Source: Theodoxus fluviatilis
Taxonomy: Eukaryota; Mollusca; Gastropoda; Cycloneritida; Neritidae
Length of the DNA: 64,000 nt
Reading direction: 5' to 3'
Assembly: GCA_034096865.1 (NCBI GenBank)
Contig: JAWQFJ010001269.1
Span: forward strand, 144,964-208,963
Shown here one piece after another: positions 1-55,554 of the stretch (positions are counted from its first letter, which is position 1; each line of letters starts with the position of its first letter). The position numbers and the translations under genes were made by a program. The notes under the pieces were generated by a model. That model was not told the origin of the DNA, ran no database searches, and saw only the letters and a list, made by a program, of their open reading frames with translations.

Positions 1-3000
1 CACTGTTCTCTCACTCTCCTCCTCCCATTCCTCTCCATGCTGCACTGTTCTCTCACTCTCCTCTCCCATTCCTCTCCTTGCTGCACTGTTCTCTCACTCT
101 CCTGCCCCCCATTCCTCTCCATGCTGCACTGTTCTCTCACTCTCCTCCTCCCATTCCTCTCCATGCTGCACTGTTCTCTCACTCTCCTGCTCCCATTCCT
201 CTCCATGCTGCACTGTTCTCTCACTCTCCTCCTCCCATTCCTCTCCTTGCTGCACTGTTCTCTCACTCTCCTCCTCCCATTCCTCTCCATGCTGCACTGT
301 TCTCTCACTCTCCTCCTCCCATTCCTCTCCATGCTGCACTGTTCTCTCACTCTCCTGCTCCCATTCCTCTCCTTGCTGCACTGTTCTCTCACTCTCCTGC
401 TCCCATTCCTCTCCATGCTGCACTGTTCTCTCACTCTCCTCCTCCCATTCCTCTCCATGCTGCACTGTTCTCTCACTCTCCTGCTCCCATTCCTCTCCAT
501 GCTGCACTGTTCTCTCACTCTCCTGCTCCTCTTCCTCTCCATGCTGCACTGTTCTCTCACTCCCCTGCTCCCATTCCTCTCCTTGCTGCACTGTTCTCTC
601 ACTCTCCTGCTCCATTCCTCTCCTGCTGCACTGTTCTCTCACTCTCCTGCCCCATTCCTCTCCATGCTGCACTGTTCTCTCACTCTCCTCCTCCCATTCC
701 TCTCCATGCTGCACTGTTCTCTCACTCTCCTGCTCCCATTCCTCTCCATGCTGCACTGTTCTCTCACTCTCCTGCTCCCATTCCTCTCCTTGCTGCACTG
801 TTCTCTCACTCTCCTGCTCCCATTCCTCTCCTTGCTGCACTGTTCTCTCACTCTCCTCCTCCCATTCCTCTCCATGCTGCACTGTTCTCTCACTCTCCTG
901 CTCCCATTCCTCTCCTTGCTGCACTGTTCTCTCACTCTCCTGCTCCCATTCCTCTCCTTGCTGCACTGTTCTCTCACTCTCCTGCTCCCATTCCTCTCCA
1001 TGCTGCACTGTTCTCTCACTCTCCTGCTCCCATTCCTCTCCTTGCTGCACTGTTCTCTCACTCTCCTCCTCCCATTCCTCTCCTTGCTGCACTGTTCTCT
1101 CACTCTCCTCCTCCCATTCCTCTCCTTGCTGCACTGTTCTCTCACTCTCCTCCTCCCATTCCTCTCCATGCTGCACTGTTCTCTCACTCTCCTCCTCCCA
1201 TTCCTCTCCATGCTGCACTGTTCTCTCACTCTCCTCCTCCCATTCCTCTCCATGCTGCACTGTTCTCTCACTCTCCTCCTCCCATTCCTCTCCTTGCTGC
1301 ACTGTTCTCTCACTCTCCTGCTCCCATTCCTCTCCATGCTGCACTGTTCTCTCACTCTCCTGCTCCCATTCCTCTCCATGCTGCACTGTTCTCTCACTCT
1401 CCTGCTCCCATTCCTCTCCATGCTGCACTGTTCTCTCACTCTCCTGCTCCCATTCCTCTCCATGCTGCACTGTTCTCTCACTCTCCTGCTCCCATTCCTC
1501 TCCATGCTGCACTGTTCTCTCACTCTCCTCCTCCCATTCCTCTCCATGCTGCACTGTTCTCTCACTCTCCTCCTCCCATTCCTCTCCATGCTGCACTGTT
1601 CTCTCACTCTCCTGCCCCCATTCCTCTCCATGCTGCACTGTTCTCTCACTCTCCTGCTCCTCTTCCTCTCCATGCTGCACTGTTCTCTCACTCTCCTCCT
1701 CCCATTCCTCTCCATGCTGCACTGTTCTCTCACTCTCCTCCTCCCATTCCTCTCCATGCTGCACTGTTCTCTCACTCTCCTGCTCCCATTCCTCTCCTTG
1801 CTGCACTGTTCTCTCACTCTCCTGCTCCCATTCCTCTCCATGCTGCACTGTTCTCTCACTCTCCTCCTCCCATTCCTCTCCTTGCTGCACTGTTCTCTCA
1901 CTCTCCTGCCTCCCATTCCTCTCCATGCTGCACTGTTCTCTCACTCTCCTCCTCCCATTCCTCTCCTTGCTGCACTGTTCTCTCACTCTCCTGCTCCCAT
2001 TCCTCTCCATGCTGCACTGTTCTCTCACTCTCCTGCTCCCATTCCTCTCCATGCTGCACTGTTCTCTCACTCTCCTGCCCCCATTCCTCCTGCTGCACTG
2101 TTCTCTCACTCTCCTGCTCCTCTTCCTCTCCATGCTGCACTGTTCTCTCACTCTCCTGCCCCCATTCCTCTCCATGCTGCACTGTTCTCTCACTCTCCTG
2201 CTCCCATTCCTCTCCTTGCTGCACTGTTCTCTCACTCTCCTGCTCCTCTTCCTCTCCATGCTGCACTGTTCTCTCACTCTCCTGCTCCCATTCCTCTCCA
2301 TGCTGCACTGTTCTCTCACTCTCCTGCCCCCATTCCTCTCCATGCTGCACTGTTCTCTCACTCTCCTGCTCCCATTCCTCTCCATGCTGCACTGTTCTCT
2401 CACTCTCCTCCTCCCATTCCTCTCCTTGCTGCACTGTTCTCTCACTCTCCTCCTCCCATTCCTCTCCATGCTGCACTGTTCTCTCACTCTCCTGCTCCCA
2501 TTCCTCTCCTTGCTGCACTGTTCTCTCACTCTCCTGCTCCTCTTCCTCTCCATGCTGCACTGTTCTCTCACTCTCCTGCTCCCATTCCTCTCCATGCTGC
2601 ACTGTTCTCTCACTCTCCTGCCCCCATTCCTCTCCTTGCTGCACTGTTCTCTCACTCTCCTGCTCCTCTTCCTCTCCATGCTGCACTGTTCTCTCACTCT
2701 CCTGCTCCCATTCCTCTCCATGCTGCACTGTTCTCTCACTCTCCTCCTCCCATTCCTCTCCTTGCTGCACTGTTCTCTCACTCTCCTGCTCCCATTCCTC
2801 TCCATGCTGCACTGTTCTCTCACTCTCCTCCTCCCATTCCTCTCCTTGCTGCACTGTTCTCTCACTCTCCTGCTCCTCTTCCTCTCCATGCTGCACTGTT
2901 CTCTCACTCTCCTCCTCCCATTCCTCTCCTTGAGCTGCACTGTTCTCTCACTCTCCTGCTCCCATTCCTCTCCTTGCTGCACTGTTCTCTCACTCTCCTC

Positions 3001-5272
3001 CTCCCATTCCTCTCCATGCTGCACTGTTCTCTCACTCTCCTGCTCCTCTTCCTCTCCTTGCTGCACTGTTCTCTCACTCTCCTCCTCCCATTCCTCTCCA
3101 TGCTGCACTGTTCTCTCACTCTCCTCCTCCCATTCCTCTCCTTGCTGCACTGTTCTCTCACTCTCCTGCTCCCATTCCTCTCCTTGCTGCACTGTTCTCT
3201 CACTCTCCTCCTCCCATTCCTCTCCATGCTGCACTGTTCTCTCACTCTCCTCCTCCCATTCCTCTCCTTGCTGCACTGTTCTCTCACTCTCCTCCTCCCA
3301 TTCCTCTCCATGCTGCACTGTTCTCTCACTCTCCTCCTCCCATTCCTCTCCATGCTGCACTGTTCTCTCACTCTCCTGCTCCCATTCCTCTCCTTGCTGC
3401 ACTGTTCTCTCACTCTCCTCCTCCCATTCCTCTCCATGCTGCACTGTTCTCTCACTCTCCTCCTCCCATTCCTCTCCTTGCTGCACTGTTCTCTCACTCT
3501 CCTGCTCCCATTCCTCTCCTTGCTGCACTGTTCTCTCACTCTCCTGCTCCCATTCCTCTCCATGCTGCACTGTTCTCTCACTCTCCTCCTCCCATTCCTC
3601 TCCTTGCTGCACTGTTCTCTCACTCTCCTGTTCCTCTTCCTCTCCATGCTGCACTGTTCTCTCACTCTCCTGCTCCCATTCCTCTCCTTGCTGCACTGTT
3701 CTCTCACTCTCCTGCTCCCATTCCTCTCCTTGCTGCACTGTTCTCTCACTCTCCTCCTCCATTCCTCTCCATGCTGCACTGTTCTCTCACTCTCCTCCTC
3801 CCATTCCTCTCCTTGCTGCACTGTTCTCTCACTCTCCTCCTCCCATTCCTCTCCTTGCTGCACTGTTCTCTCACTCTCCTGCTCCCATTCCTCTCCATGC
3901 TGCACTGTTCTCTCACTCTCCTCCTCCCATTCCTCTCCATGCTGCACTGTTCTCTCACTCTCCTCCTCCCATTCCTCTCCATGCTGCACTGTTCTCTCAC
4001 TCTCCTGCCCCCATTCCTCTCCTTGCTGCACTGTTCTCTCACTCTCCTGCCCCCATTCCTCTCCATGCTGCACTGTTCTCTCACTCTCCTGCTCCCATTC
4101 CTCTCCTTGCTGCACTGTTCTCTCACTCTCCTGCTCCCATTCCTCTCCTTGCTGCACTGTTCTCTCACTCTCCTCCTCCCATTCCTCTCCATGCTGCACT
4201 GTTCTCTCACTCTCCTGCTCCCATTCCTCTCCATGCTGCACTGTTCTCTCACTCTCCTGCTCCCATTCCTCTCCTTGCTGCACTGTTCTCTCACTCTCCT
4301 GCTCCCATTCCTCTCCTTGCTGCACTGTTCTCTCACTCTCCTCCTCCCATTCCTCTCCATGCTGCACTGTTCTCTCACTCTCCTGCTCCCATTCCTCTCC
4401 ATGCTGCACTGTTCTCTCACTCTCCTGCTCCCATTCCTCTCCTTGCTGCACTGTTCTCTCACTCTCCTGCTCCCATTCCTCTCCATGCTGCACTGTTCTC
4501 TCACTCTCCTCCTCCCATTCCTCTACATGCTGCACTGTTCTCTCACTCTCCTGCTCCCATTCCTCTCCATGCTGCACTGTTCTCTCACTCTCCTCCTCCC
4601 ATTCCTCTCCATGCTGCACTGTTCTCTCACTCTCCTGCTCCTCTTCCTCTCCTTGCTGCACTGTTCTCTCACTCTCCTGCTCCTCTTCCTCTCCATGCTG
4701 CACTGTTCTCTCACTCTCCTGCTCCCATTCCTCTCCATGCTGCACTGTTCTCTCACTCTCCTGCTCCCATTCCTCTCCTTGCTGCACTGTTCTCTCACTC
4801 TCCTGTTCCTCTTCCTCTCCTTGCTGCACTGTTCTCTCACTCTCCTCCTCCCATTCCTCTCCATGCTGCACTGTTCTCTCACTCTCCTCCTCCCATTCCT
4901 CTCCTTGCTGCACTGTTCTCTCACTCTCCTCCTCCCATTCCTCTCCATGCTGCACTGTTCTCTCACTCTCCTCCTCCCATTCCTCTCCATGCTGCACTGT
5001 TCTCTCACTCTCCTCCTCCCATTCCTCTCCATGCTGCACTGTTCTCTCACTCTCCTGCTCCCATTCCTCTCCATGCTGCACTGTTCTCTCACTCTCCTCC
5101 TCCCATTCCTCTCCTTGCTGCACTGTTCTCTCACTCTCCTGCTCCCATTCCTCTCCATGCTGCACTGTTCTCTCACTCTCCTCCTCCCATTCCTCTCCTT
5201 GCTGCACTGTTCTCTCACTCTCCTGCTCCCATTCCTCTCCATGCTGCACTGTTCTCTCACTCCCCTGCTCCT
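1..5272. repeat. 42-bp minisatellite, ~125 copies
   Basis: Near-perfect tandem units of 42 bp, each containing GCTGCACTGTTCTCTCACTC and a CCCATTCCTCTCC tail. Common variants are ATG/TTG before CTGCAC, CTCCTC/CTGCTC, and CTCTTCCTC in place of CCATTCCTC. The array runs off the left edge. The unit has no stop codon and is a multiple of three, so long frames stay open on both strands; I see no coding signal. Confidence 0.97.
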
Positions 5273-5539
5273 CTTCCACAATCTCCCTCTTCTCCAACTT
5301 CTCTTCCTGCTTTTCCTCTTTCTCCTGTTCCTCCAGCTCTGCATTCATTTCTCCTGCTGCTGCCGTTGCTACTCCTCTGCTGCTTCTGTTCCAACTGCCT
5401 TGTTCCTCTTTGCTCCACCTCCACCTGCTTTGCTCCACCTCCACCTGCATTGCTCCACCTCCACCTGCTTTGCTCCACCTTCACCTGCTTTGCTTCACCT
5501 CCACCTGCTTTGCTCCACATCCTGTTGCATCTTTGTCCC
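5273..5539. repeat. Pyrimidine-rich transition with 20-bp repeat
   Basis: CT-rich sequence follows the 42-bp array. It contains six copies of a 20-bp unit (TGCTCCACCTCCACCTGCTT) at about 5403-5525, then leads into the 69-bp array. No gene is seen. Confidence 0.85.
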
Positions 5540-6845
5540 TTGTCTGCAGCACTGGTGTCGGTATCAGGAAATGCTGTGGAATACTGGCAGTCGCAGTTCA
5601 CATCTAGCTTGTCTGCAGCACTGGTGTCGGTATCAGGAAATGCTGTGGAATACTGGCAGTCGCAGTTCACATCTAGCTTGTCTGCAGCACTGGTGTCGGT
5701 ATCAGGAAATGCTGTGGAATACTGGCAGTCGCAGTACACATCTAGCTTGTCTGCAGCACTGGTGTCGGTATCAGGCAATGCTGTGGAATACTGGCAGTCG
5801 CAGTACACACCTAGCTTGTCTGCAGCACTGGTGTCGGTATCAGGAAATGCTGTGGAATACTGGCAGTCGCAGTACACATCTAGCTTGTCTGCAGCACTGG
5901 TGTCGGTATCAGGAAATGCTGTGGAATACTGGCAGTCGCAGTACACATCTAGCTTGTCTGCAGCACTGGTGTCGGTATCAGGAAATGCTGTGGAATACTG
6001 GCAGTCGCAGTACACATCTAGCTTGTCTGCAGCACTGGTGTCGGTATCAGGCAATGCTGTGGAATACTGGCAGTTGCAGTACACACCTAGCTTGTCTGCA
6101 GCACTGGTGTCGGTATCACGAAATGCTGTGGAATACTGGCAGTCGCAGTACACATCTAGCTTGTCTGCAGCACTGGTGTCGGTATCAGGCATTGCTGTGG
6201 AATACTGGCAGTCGCAGTACACATCTAGCTTGTCTGCAGCACTGGTGTCGGTATCAGGAAATGCTGTGGAATACTGGCAGTCGCAGTACACATCTAGCTT
6301 GTCTGCAGCACTGGTGTCGGTATCAGGAAATGCTGTGGAATACTGGCAGTCGCAGTACACACCTAGCTTGTCTGCAGCACTGGTGTCGGTATCAGGAAAT
6401 GCTGTGGAATACTGGCAGTCGCAGTACACATCTAGCTTGTCTGCAGCACTGGTGTCGGTATCAGGAAATGCTGTGGAATACTGGCAGTCGCAGTACACAT
6501 CTAGCTTGTCTGCAGCACTGGTGTCGGTATCAGGAAATGCTGTGGAATACTGGCAGTCGCAGTACACACCTAGCTTGTCTGCAGCACTGGTGTCGGTATC
6601 AGGAAATGCTGTGGAATACTGGCAGCCGCAGTACACACCTAGCTTGTCTGCAGCACTGGTGTCGGTATCAGGCAATGCTGTGGAATACTGGCAGTCGCAG
6701 TACACATCTAGCTTGTCTGCAGCACTGGTGTCGGTATCAGGAAATGCTGTGGAATACTGGCAGTCGCAGTACACACCTAGCTTGTCTGCAGCACTGGTGT
6801 CGGTATCAGGAAATGCTGTGGAATACTGGCAGTCGCAGTACACAT
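5540..6845. repeat. 69-bp minisatellite, first block (~19 copies)
   Basis: Units of 69 bp contain GTCTGCAGCACTGGTGTCGG and GCTGTGGAATACTGGCAGTC. Variants are GGAAATG/GGCAATG and ACATCTAG/ACACCTAG. The period is divisible by three and stop-free in several frames, which explains the ORFs. The same repeat resumes at 7366. Confidence 0.97.
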
Positions 6846-7365
6846 ACCGCTTGTTCAGGAAGCACAGCGATTCAAAGCGCTGCTCAGCGCTGCATGTGAT
6901 TCACTCCTGAACGGCAATTTTGGGGCGTGCTTCACTCAGCGCTGAGCAGCGCTGTGAATCACCAATCCGACATGATGCAGATGATTTTGCATCACATTCA
7001 AAATGGCGTCTTCGATCCCGCACTGGCCGTCGATGTGTAAAATAACCCTCAGAAACATCATTTTGGGACTGGAACGGGCTTTATTTGCCCCAAGCGCTCT
7101 GTATGTGCGAGTAATGGCAAGTAAGGATGACACAGTAGTGGACTTTATTCATGCAGAATACATTTAAACGTGCATAAACGATGTCTGTGGCAAAGAAAAC
7201 ACTTTCTTTGCGTCTATCAACACAACATGGGGCGCAGAAGATTTACCTCCCCTTTAACAAGTGAAGCGCTTCACTACATCTTAGGTGTTCATAAGAGGCA
7301 AAGAGCGCTCAATTGCCAACATGAAGCGCTCATGCAGTGCATAGTACTCCTGAGCAAGCCTTAAG
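6846..7365. mobile_element. Short TIR element inserted in the 69-bp array
   Basis: About 520 bp of unrelated sequence splits the array. Near its ends are imperfect inverted repeats, GCTTGTTCAGGA at 6849-6860 and TCCTGAGCAAGC at 7348-7359 (11 of 12 match when inverted). Inside are inverted copies of a GCGCTGCTCAGCGCTG motif (about 6877-6895 and 6939-6955) and a perfect 14-bp palindrome, GTGAAGCGCTTCAC, at 7261-7274. There is no transposase, so it is most likely a non-autonomous DNA transposon (MITE-like). A clear target-site duplication is not evident beyond AT. Confidence 0.6.
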
Positions 7366-8490
7366 ATCTAGCTTGTCTGCAGCACTGGTGTCGGTATCAG
7401 GAAATGCTGTGGAATACTGGCAGTCGCAGTACACATCTAGCTTGTCTGCAGCACTGGTGTCGGTATCAGGCAATGCTGTGGAATACTGGCAGTCGCAGTA
7501 CACATCTAGCTTGTCTGCAGCACTGGTGTCGGTATCAGGCAATGCTGTGGAATACTGGCAGTCGCAGTACACACCTAGCTTGTCTGCAGCACTGGTGTCG
7601 GTATCAGGCAATGCTGTGGAATACTGGCAGTCGCAGTACACACCTAGCTTGTCTGCAGCACTGGTGTCGGTATCAGGCAATGCTGTGGAATACTGGCAGT
7701 CGCAGTACACATCTATCTTGTCTGCAGCACTGGTGTCGGTATCAGGAAATGCTGTGGAATACTGGCAGTCGCAGTTCACATCTAGCTTGTCTGCAGCACT
7801 GGTGTCGGTATCAGGCAATGCTGTGGAATACTGGCAGTCGCAGTACACACCTAGCTTGTCTGCAGCACTGGTGTCGGTATCAGGAAATGCTGTGGAATAC
7901 TGGCAGTCGCAGTACACATCTAGCTTGTCTGCAGCACTGGTGTCGGTATCAGGCAATGCTGTGGAATACTGGCAGTCGCAGTACACACCTAGCTTGTCTG
8001 CAGCACTGGTGTCGGTATCAGGAAATGCTGTGGAATACTGGCAGTCGCAGTACACACCTAGCTTGTCTGCAGCACTGGTGTCGGAATCAGGAAATGCTGT
8101 GGAATACTGGCAGTCGCAGTACACATCTAGCTTGTCTGCAGCACTGGTGTCGGTATCAGGCAATGCTGTGGAATACTGGCAGTCGCAGTACACATCTAGC
8201 TTGTCTGCAGCACTGGTGTCGGTATCAGGAAATGCTGTGGAATACTGGCAGTCGCAGTACACACCTAGCTTGTCTGCAGCACTGGTGTCGGTATCAGGAA
8301 ATGCTGTGGAATACTGGCAGTCGCAGTACACACCTAGCTTGTCTGCAGCACTGGTGTCGGTATCAGGAAATGCTGTGGAATACTGGCAGTCGCAGTACAC
8401 ACCTAGCTTGTCTGCAGCACTGGTGTCAGTATCAGGAAATGCTGTGGAATACTGGCAGCCGCAGTACACATCTAGCTTGTCTGCAGTGGG
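7366..8490. repeat. 69-bp minisatellite, second block (~16 copies)
   Basis: Same unit and variant set as the block at 5540-6845, ending in a truncated unit with GTCTGCAGTGGGCTAG at about 8478-8493. Confidence 0.97.
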
Positions 8491-8899
8491 CTAGTCTTCT
8501 CTGCCAGAACAGATGTTGTGTCAGTGAAAAGTGAATTGCCTTCCTTGCCATAGTTTTGACTGGGCTTTTACCTCGTCCTATTTTTCTCAGCTTTACTCTT
8601 CCAGTGCATCTGCCTTGTCATTCTGGTTGGTTTCACCTGTCATGTTACTTTTGTAGGTTTCTGCCTTGCTCCACAAGTCTTGTGGCTTCTCTAGGGAAGC
8701 ATATCTGAATTGGTTTCTTTGTCATTATAGATCTTAAGGTCTTCCATATATCCTTTTTGTGACCTCTGTCTTGTCATATTTGAAACACTTCAAGTTTTGA
8801 ATGTCGGGATGTCAGACTTCAGAATATTTGGGTTTATTTGGTGGCCTGATTCCTTGCTGTTGCAAATCTGACTTGGATTCCCTCCCCTTGTGCTTGCAG
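8491..8899. other. Unique intronic sequence upstream of the first AMD1 exon seen
   Basis: T-rich unique sequence ending in the polypyrimidine tract and acceptor of the 8900 exon. I searched it for the N-terminal AMD1 coding segment and found none. Confidence 0.6.
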
Positions 8900-51012
<42,113 letters not shown>

Positions 51013-51282
51013 GGCCACCAGTGCAGGGGTCCCCGCTCACGGGAGTGGGCTCGGCGAACAAAGCCACTCCTCAGGAGACCTAACTGCACACGAATAGTTC
51101 GCCCCACCTTCTTCTATCGCTCCTCCTCTTTTTCCTCCTCTTTCTTCTTCTTCCCTCCCCCCTCATCTGCCTCTCTCTGCATCATGAAGTCTATCCTGGT
51201 CAAGCTCTTCATGTGGAACTCTCGACGCAACCGGAAGAAGTTGAGGGTTCGGGCAGGGTACATCCCACGAAGACCAAGATAA
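51013..51282 (+). other. In-frame ORF after the AMD1 stop (possible readthrough tail)
   Basis: Directly after the TAG the same frame stays open for 89 codons to TAA at 51280-51282. It starts GHQCRGPRSREW, has a Ser/Phe-rich middle from a pyrimidine tract (about 51111-51180) and ends in a basic stretch, NRKKLRVRAGYIPRRPR. An internal ATG at 51184 is in frame. Vertebrate AMD1 mRNAs have a reported stop-codon readthrough tail that stalls ribosomes. Whether this is an equivalent or a chance opening cannot be decided here. Part of the openness is explained by the stop-poor pyrimidine tract. Confidence 0.35.
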
Positions 51283-52640
51283 TTCCACGAAGCAGTTTTG
51301 TCTGGTTCTGATTCTGTCACCTGGTGACTCCTCCTGGAAGCAGGTGGTGAGTGGAGAGAGAGAGACCTGGCGTCGCCACGCCACGTCTGGGCAGGTCGGG
51401 GCATGTCGGGCCGGCTGGCCAGGGCATGCCCAGGGCGAGGGAGGCTGTCCGCTAGGTCTGGCACCACCGACACCCTCAGTCCATTTCCTTGGTAGCTGTT
51501 GTCCGTGTTGTCTAGTGGAGTTAGCTTCAGCAACTTGTGTGGCTAGTGTTGTTCTTTGCATGGCATCTTTGGAGTTTAGAATTAGCACTGCGCATGTCTG
51601 GTCTGCCTGGCTGGGGTCAGATATTTAGACAGAGGTGGAGACCCTATTGCTCCTGCCACTCATTGTGTATCAGTACTGTAAAATGAACCCGTCTAGATAT
51701 ATTTTTAAAAACTCTTGTCTCCTTGCATCTATGGTAATAACTCACGAACCTGCCTGCTGAAAAAACGTATTCTGCTCTTTTTCGGTTTGTGAATAATTTC
51801 ATTTCGCATCAGTGGAGCAGAATAGGTTTTTAGGAAGAAAAAAATCTTAGCTTCCAAAATTGTATATGACGTATTTCAAGCACAGAACAGTTATTGTAGA
51901 TTTTGCTCTTTGTTTTTGGACACTGTCATTTGATGATATGAGCAGGATTTGCAATGACTGTTCTATGTCAATGCATCATTCGTGCCAGGACAAGATACAG
52001 ACGTTGCCAAGACTGTCAGTGCAGGTGACAGGTGCAGGAAAGGATTCCGCCATCTCTCTTTAGACACGTGTGCTGGGTCAGGGTCTGCAGGGTGGGGCCA
52101 GCCTTTGCCCCCAACACAACAAATGCGTGTACAGGTTCCGTCCCCTTTCCCCCTCCTTCCCCTCCCAATTTCCCCTCCTGGCAACTGTCCAGTAGTCAAG
52201 AGCAGCACTTTGCAAGCAGATCTGACAGTTGTAGCCTGCCTTCTTCCTTCATGTGGCCTTGCCTCTAAAACACTGTCCACTGCACACTGCCTGGATGTGA
52301 CTGCACTTCTATAAATGAAGCCCCAAGGAAATTTGCTGCTAAATATCTAGTTACCCTTAGACAAAGTTGCGTAGATTTGTTAAGGATGAGTTGAGAAAAT
52401 GGGCAAAGCCTAAACTCAGAATGAATTGTATTTAAGACATTGTAAAAGCCTTCAAAGCCATCAGGATTTAATCCTTTTTCCTTTTTTCAAAATGATCTAA
52501 CACGTTTCATTGGAAATCTGCAGAACCTAATGATCTCGTGTGTTTTTTAAAATTTCCCTTCTACCCCATACTGACACGCCCTAACCCTGCCATAGTAACA
52601 CGCCGCTAACTCTAATGCCCAACCTTCCACCCACACCCCT
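51283..52640. other. AMD1 3' flank / probable 3' UTR
   Basis: Unique sequence after the AMD1 coding end. I found no AATAAA within it, so the transcript end cannot be placed. Open frames are short and not convincing. Confidence 0.5.
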
Positions 52641-52650
52641 CACCCCTCTC

Positions 52651-52850
52651 TGCCGTCACTGTCACCCCCAGCCATCTCTGCCTTCACTGTCACCCCCAGT
52701 TCTCTCTGCCGTCACTGTCACCCCCAGTCCTCTCTGCCTTCACTGTCACCCCCAGTCCTCTCTGCCTTCACTGTCACCCCCAGCCCTCTCTGCACTCACT
52801 GTCACCCCCTGCCCTCTCTGCCGTCACTGTCACCCCCTGCCCTCTCTTCC
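52651..52850. repeat. 28-bp minisatellite, ~7 copies
   Basis: Units of 28 bp with CACTGTCACCCCCAG and CTCTCTGCC. A two-copy 34-bp repeat with GCTGCCCATGTTGTTGCTAT follows at about 52890-52960. Confidence 0.93.
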
Positions 52851-52960
52851 AAGGCTCCCTTACCCCCAGCAGACCCAGACTGCAGTGCCCAGCCCCAGCC
52901 AGGCTGCCCATGTTGTTGCTATGGAGCCCCAGCCAGGCTGCCCATGTTGTTGCTATGGAG

Positions 52961-55554
52961 TCCCAGAGCAGGCTGCCCGCCAGCGTTGCCCTGGCCTCCA
53001 GGCCTGTGTTTGGGACTAGTGTCGTCACTGGACTTCCTTGTTGTCTGCTTGGTTTCCATCTGGATGTTGTTGCAGCACAGCGTCACATGACCAGGAAGCT
53101 GGCCTCCAGCGCGTTTGTTTCTGTTAGCGCTACCAGGGTGGTAGGTGGATGTTTTGCTAGATGGAGATTGTTTTCAAAACTGCTTCGTGGTTTTCGTGGT
53201 GAGTTATGTTGCGGTGGTTATTTTTCCAAGTTTAGACACTAGACTTGAGTAAGGAATAACCCTGCCCAACCTAGAACGTCATCCTGAGTTTTCCCGCCAT
53301 TTCTCTCTGTGGCGATGTTCGACCTCATTTGACGTCTTCTCCTGCATGTCCCTCTGTTTCTTGTTGCTGTTTGATATCCCCGTCTCTCTGTCGGTCACCT
53401 TTGCTCTATTTCTCCTTGAACTTTTTCTGTACCTTTTGGATAGGGGTCTATCATACCCCGTGTATTTACTCGGAGGTTTTCACATATTTGAACATCCTCT
53501 CATGCATAACTGTTAGATGTGCTGTACCAATAATCATATCTATTTGTAATAAGCAGATGTTTCTTGCATCTAAGTATGTGATCACTCTTTGACAAATAAC
53601 ATGCGTTGTCACTCTCTGAACAGTTTACATATATGTTGTAGTGTTTTTGAGTGTTTGTATAACCCATTGATACATAATATGGACGTGTTTTTACATGGTT
53701 ATTTAGTTCTGCATTGGTGTGGATTTGCATATTAATTAATCAGAAGAGTTCTGAGATGGTTTGGGTGTTCCTCTTGTTTCTGGAAAGGGATCCAGCACTG
53801 CTGGAAACCCTGTACACAGTACACAGTACACACAGTACAAACCCTGTACAGGTCGGTGTTGTCTGATTCTCTGTGGAAGTTCCGTTGCTTGTTGCCTTCG
53901 TTCAGGTTGTTGGATGTCCCTAGAAAAGTAGACCAGTGTGTCCTGGTCAGTTTGCCCGTGCTGCTGTCCTGCAGTAGTCACCACTGAGTTTGCCGTCTCA
54001 GCGTGATGCCAAGTCTCGATGTCCTGTTTAGTTGGAAGGTTGTCTGTGGTGGAAACGGCGCTGGCCGTCTTGGTGTAGCAGTGGAGATCCTCCACCTTGT
54101 AGCAGTTCATGTGTGTCCTCCAGTCTCCTTCATTTCCCCCGGGGTGTCAGCCCAGGCCATTTGACTGTTGTCCAGAACTTGCAAAACTTGTTCTTCTTCA
54201 CTCAAAATGTTGAATGTGCTCTTTACCTTGACTTTGATGAGCCATAATTTTTACACAGTTGTCCATTTTGACTTCATAAAATCAGAATACTGCATGTTTT
54301 GATTGATTTTCTTCTTCTTGAAACACTTTGACATGAAATGTATTTTTGTCCAATACGATGATGTACCATAGCAAGAGCACACAAGGGCAGCAGCTGTATC
54401 ACTGATGTTGCTAGGTCCACGTGCATGTGAAATGTGAGGAGGTTTCTGGGTTAGTTTCTGTGCACACTGCACGTTGTTATGGGCCTGGCGCCTCATCTGC
54501 TTCTCTGTGTGCACTTCCTTGTTGACTTGTGATTCTTCCCCGTGTCTCCTGTGGCTGTCATTGTGATGTCTAGGACGCGGACAGATCTTCGTGTGCTGTT
54601 GTTGTTGACGTTCTTGTGTTTTGTAGCTTCCAGAGAAATAACACCACCAGTGTGTCCACTGAAGTTCTTTGTAAGTGATGCTGCACGTTTCACGATCTGC
54701 GTCAGTAGCAAGCATTACGGAAACTCAGTACTGCAGTATTATAGCTAGCTTTTCATCGTAGAGGGTTGTGATGAAGTAATAAGTTCGTCAAGCAATGGCT
54801 GTCCAGCAGCAGTCAATCCCTATACCGATGACCATAGGGGTTCTATCTGTTCAGAATAAGAGAAGGTGAGAAAAGGAAAAGCATAATGTAAACATGTGTT
54901 GAAATGACCATTTTCAAAACGAATTGGAAGTGCCTGAAAGCATCTTCCGAGTAGCATCCGTTGGAAAGAAACCATCCAAGGATTCGGTCTTCCATGATAT
55001 TTATTGCAGAATGCATAAGCCAGGCATTTTCTCCCTTCAAGTCACGACTACGTGTCAGTCGTCTGACCTCTGTGGAGACGTAGGCAGCAGAGCAAGAGAG
55101 CATATTGCCTAGAGAGAGAGTGGGTGGGTGGGTGGGTGGTTACGACTGCAGACTGTGGGTGCCTGGGTCTCTGGCCGCGCGTAGCTCTGTGTGTGGCATG
55201 CTGTGCATCCCCGCTGTCCCGTGCTGTGCTCTGTGCGGCAGCTGAACTTGGCCAGGACGCAGCGCTGTAGATAGCCAGTGTTGGCAATCGTAAGGGTGCG
55301 GCTTGGCTTTGCGGAGCTCCCATTGGTGTCTTAGACTTGGACTTGGTGGCGTGCGCTGCTGTGGAGCCGTGGGCGCTGACCATGCTGTAGCAGTTGTAGC
55401 CAGCGCATCCTGGAATTGTTGCCTAATGCTGATGTCGGTGAGATAAGATCCTATGAAATTTTGACTGGAGTGAAGCTGACCTAGTTTAGCGAGAGCAGGG
55501 ATTTCGAAGGACCAGATCTCAGTTTTGCAATTCCTGCTCTAATTGAGATGAAGA
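52961..55554. other. Unique sequence, no recognised gene
   Basis: Non-repetitive DNA with modest open frames on both strands (for example minus 53736-54110 and 54251-54715) that resemble no family I know. A GGGTGGGTGGGTGG run lies at about 55120-55140. Confidence 0.5.

Noticed and set aside
37..5607. ORFs up to 1856 codons across the 42-bp array on both strands
   Set aside because: The unit is 42 bp with no stop in most frames, so any frame stays open. Several frames and both strands are open at once, as expected for a stop-free minisatellite rather than a protein.
5540..8490. Repetitive protein of 23-residue units from the 69-bp array
   Set aside because: Open in multiple frames and on the minus strand, interrupted by a TIR element with stops, and with no start or splice context.
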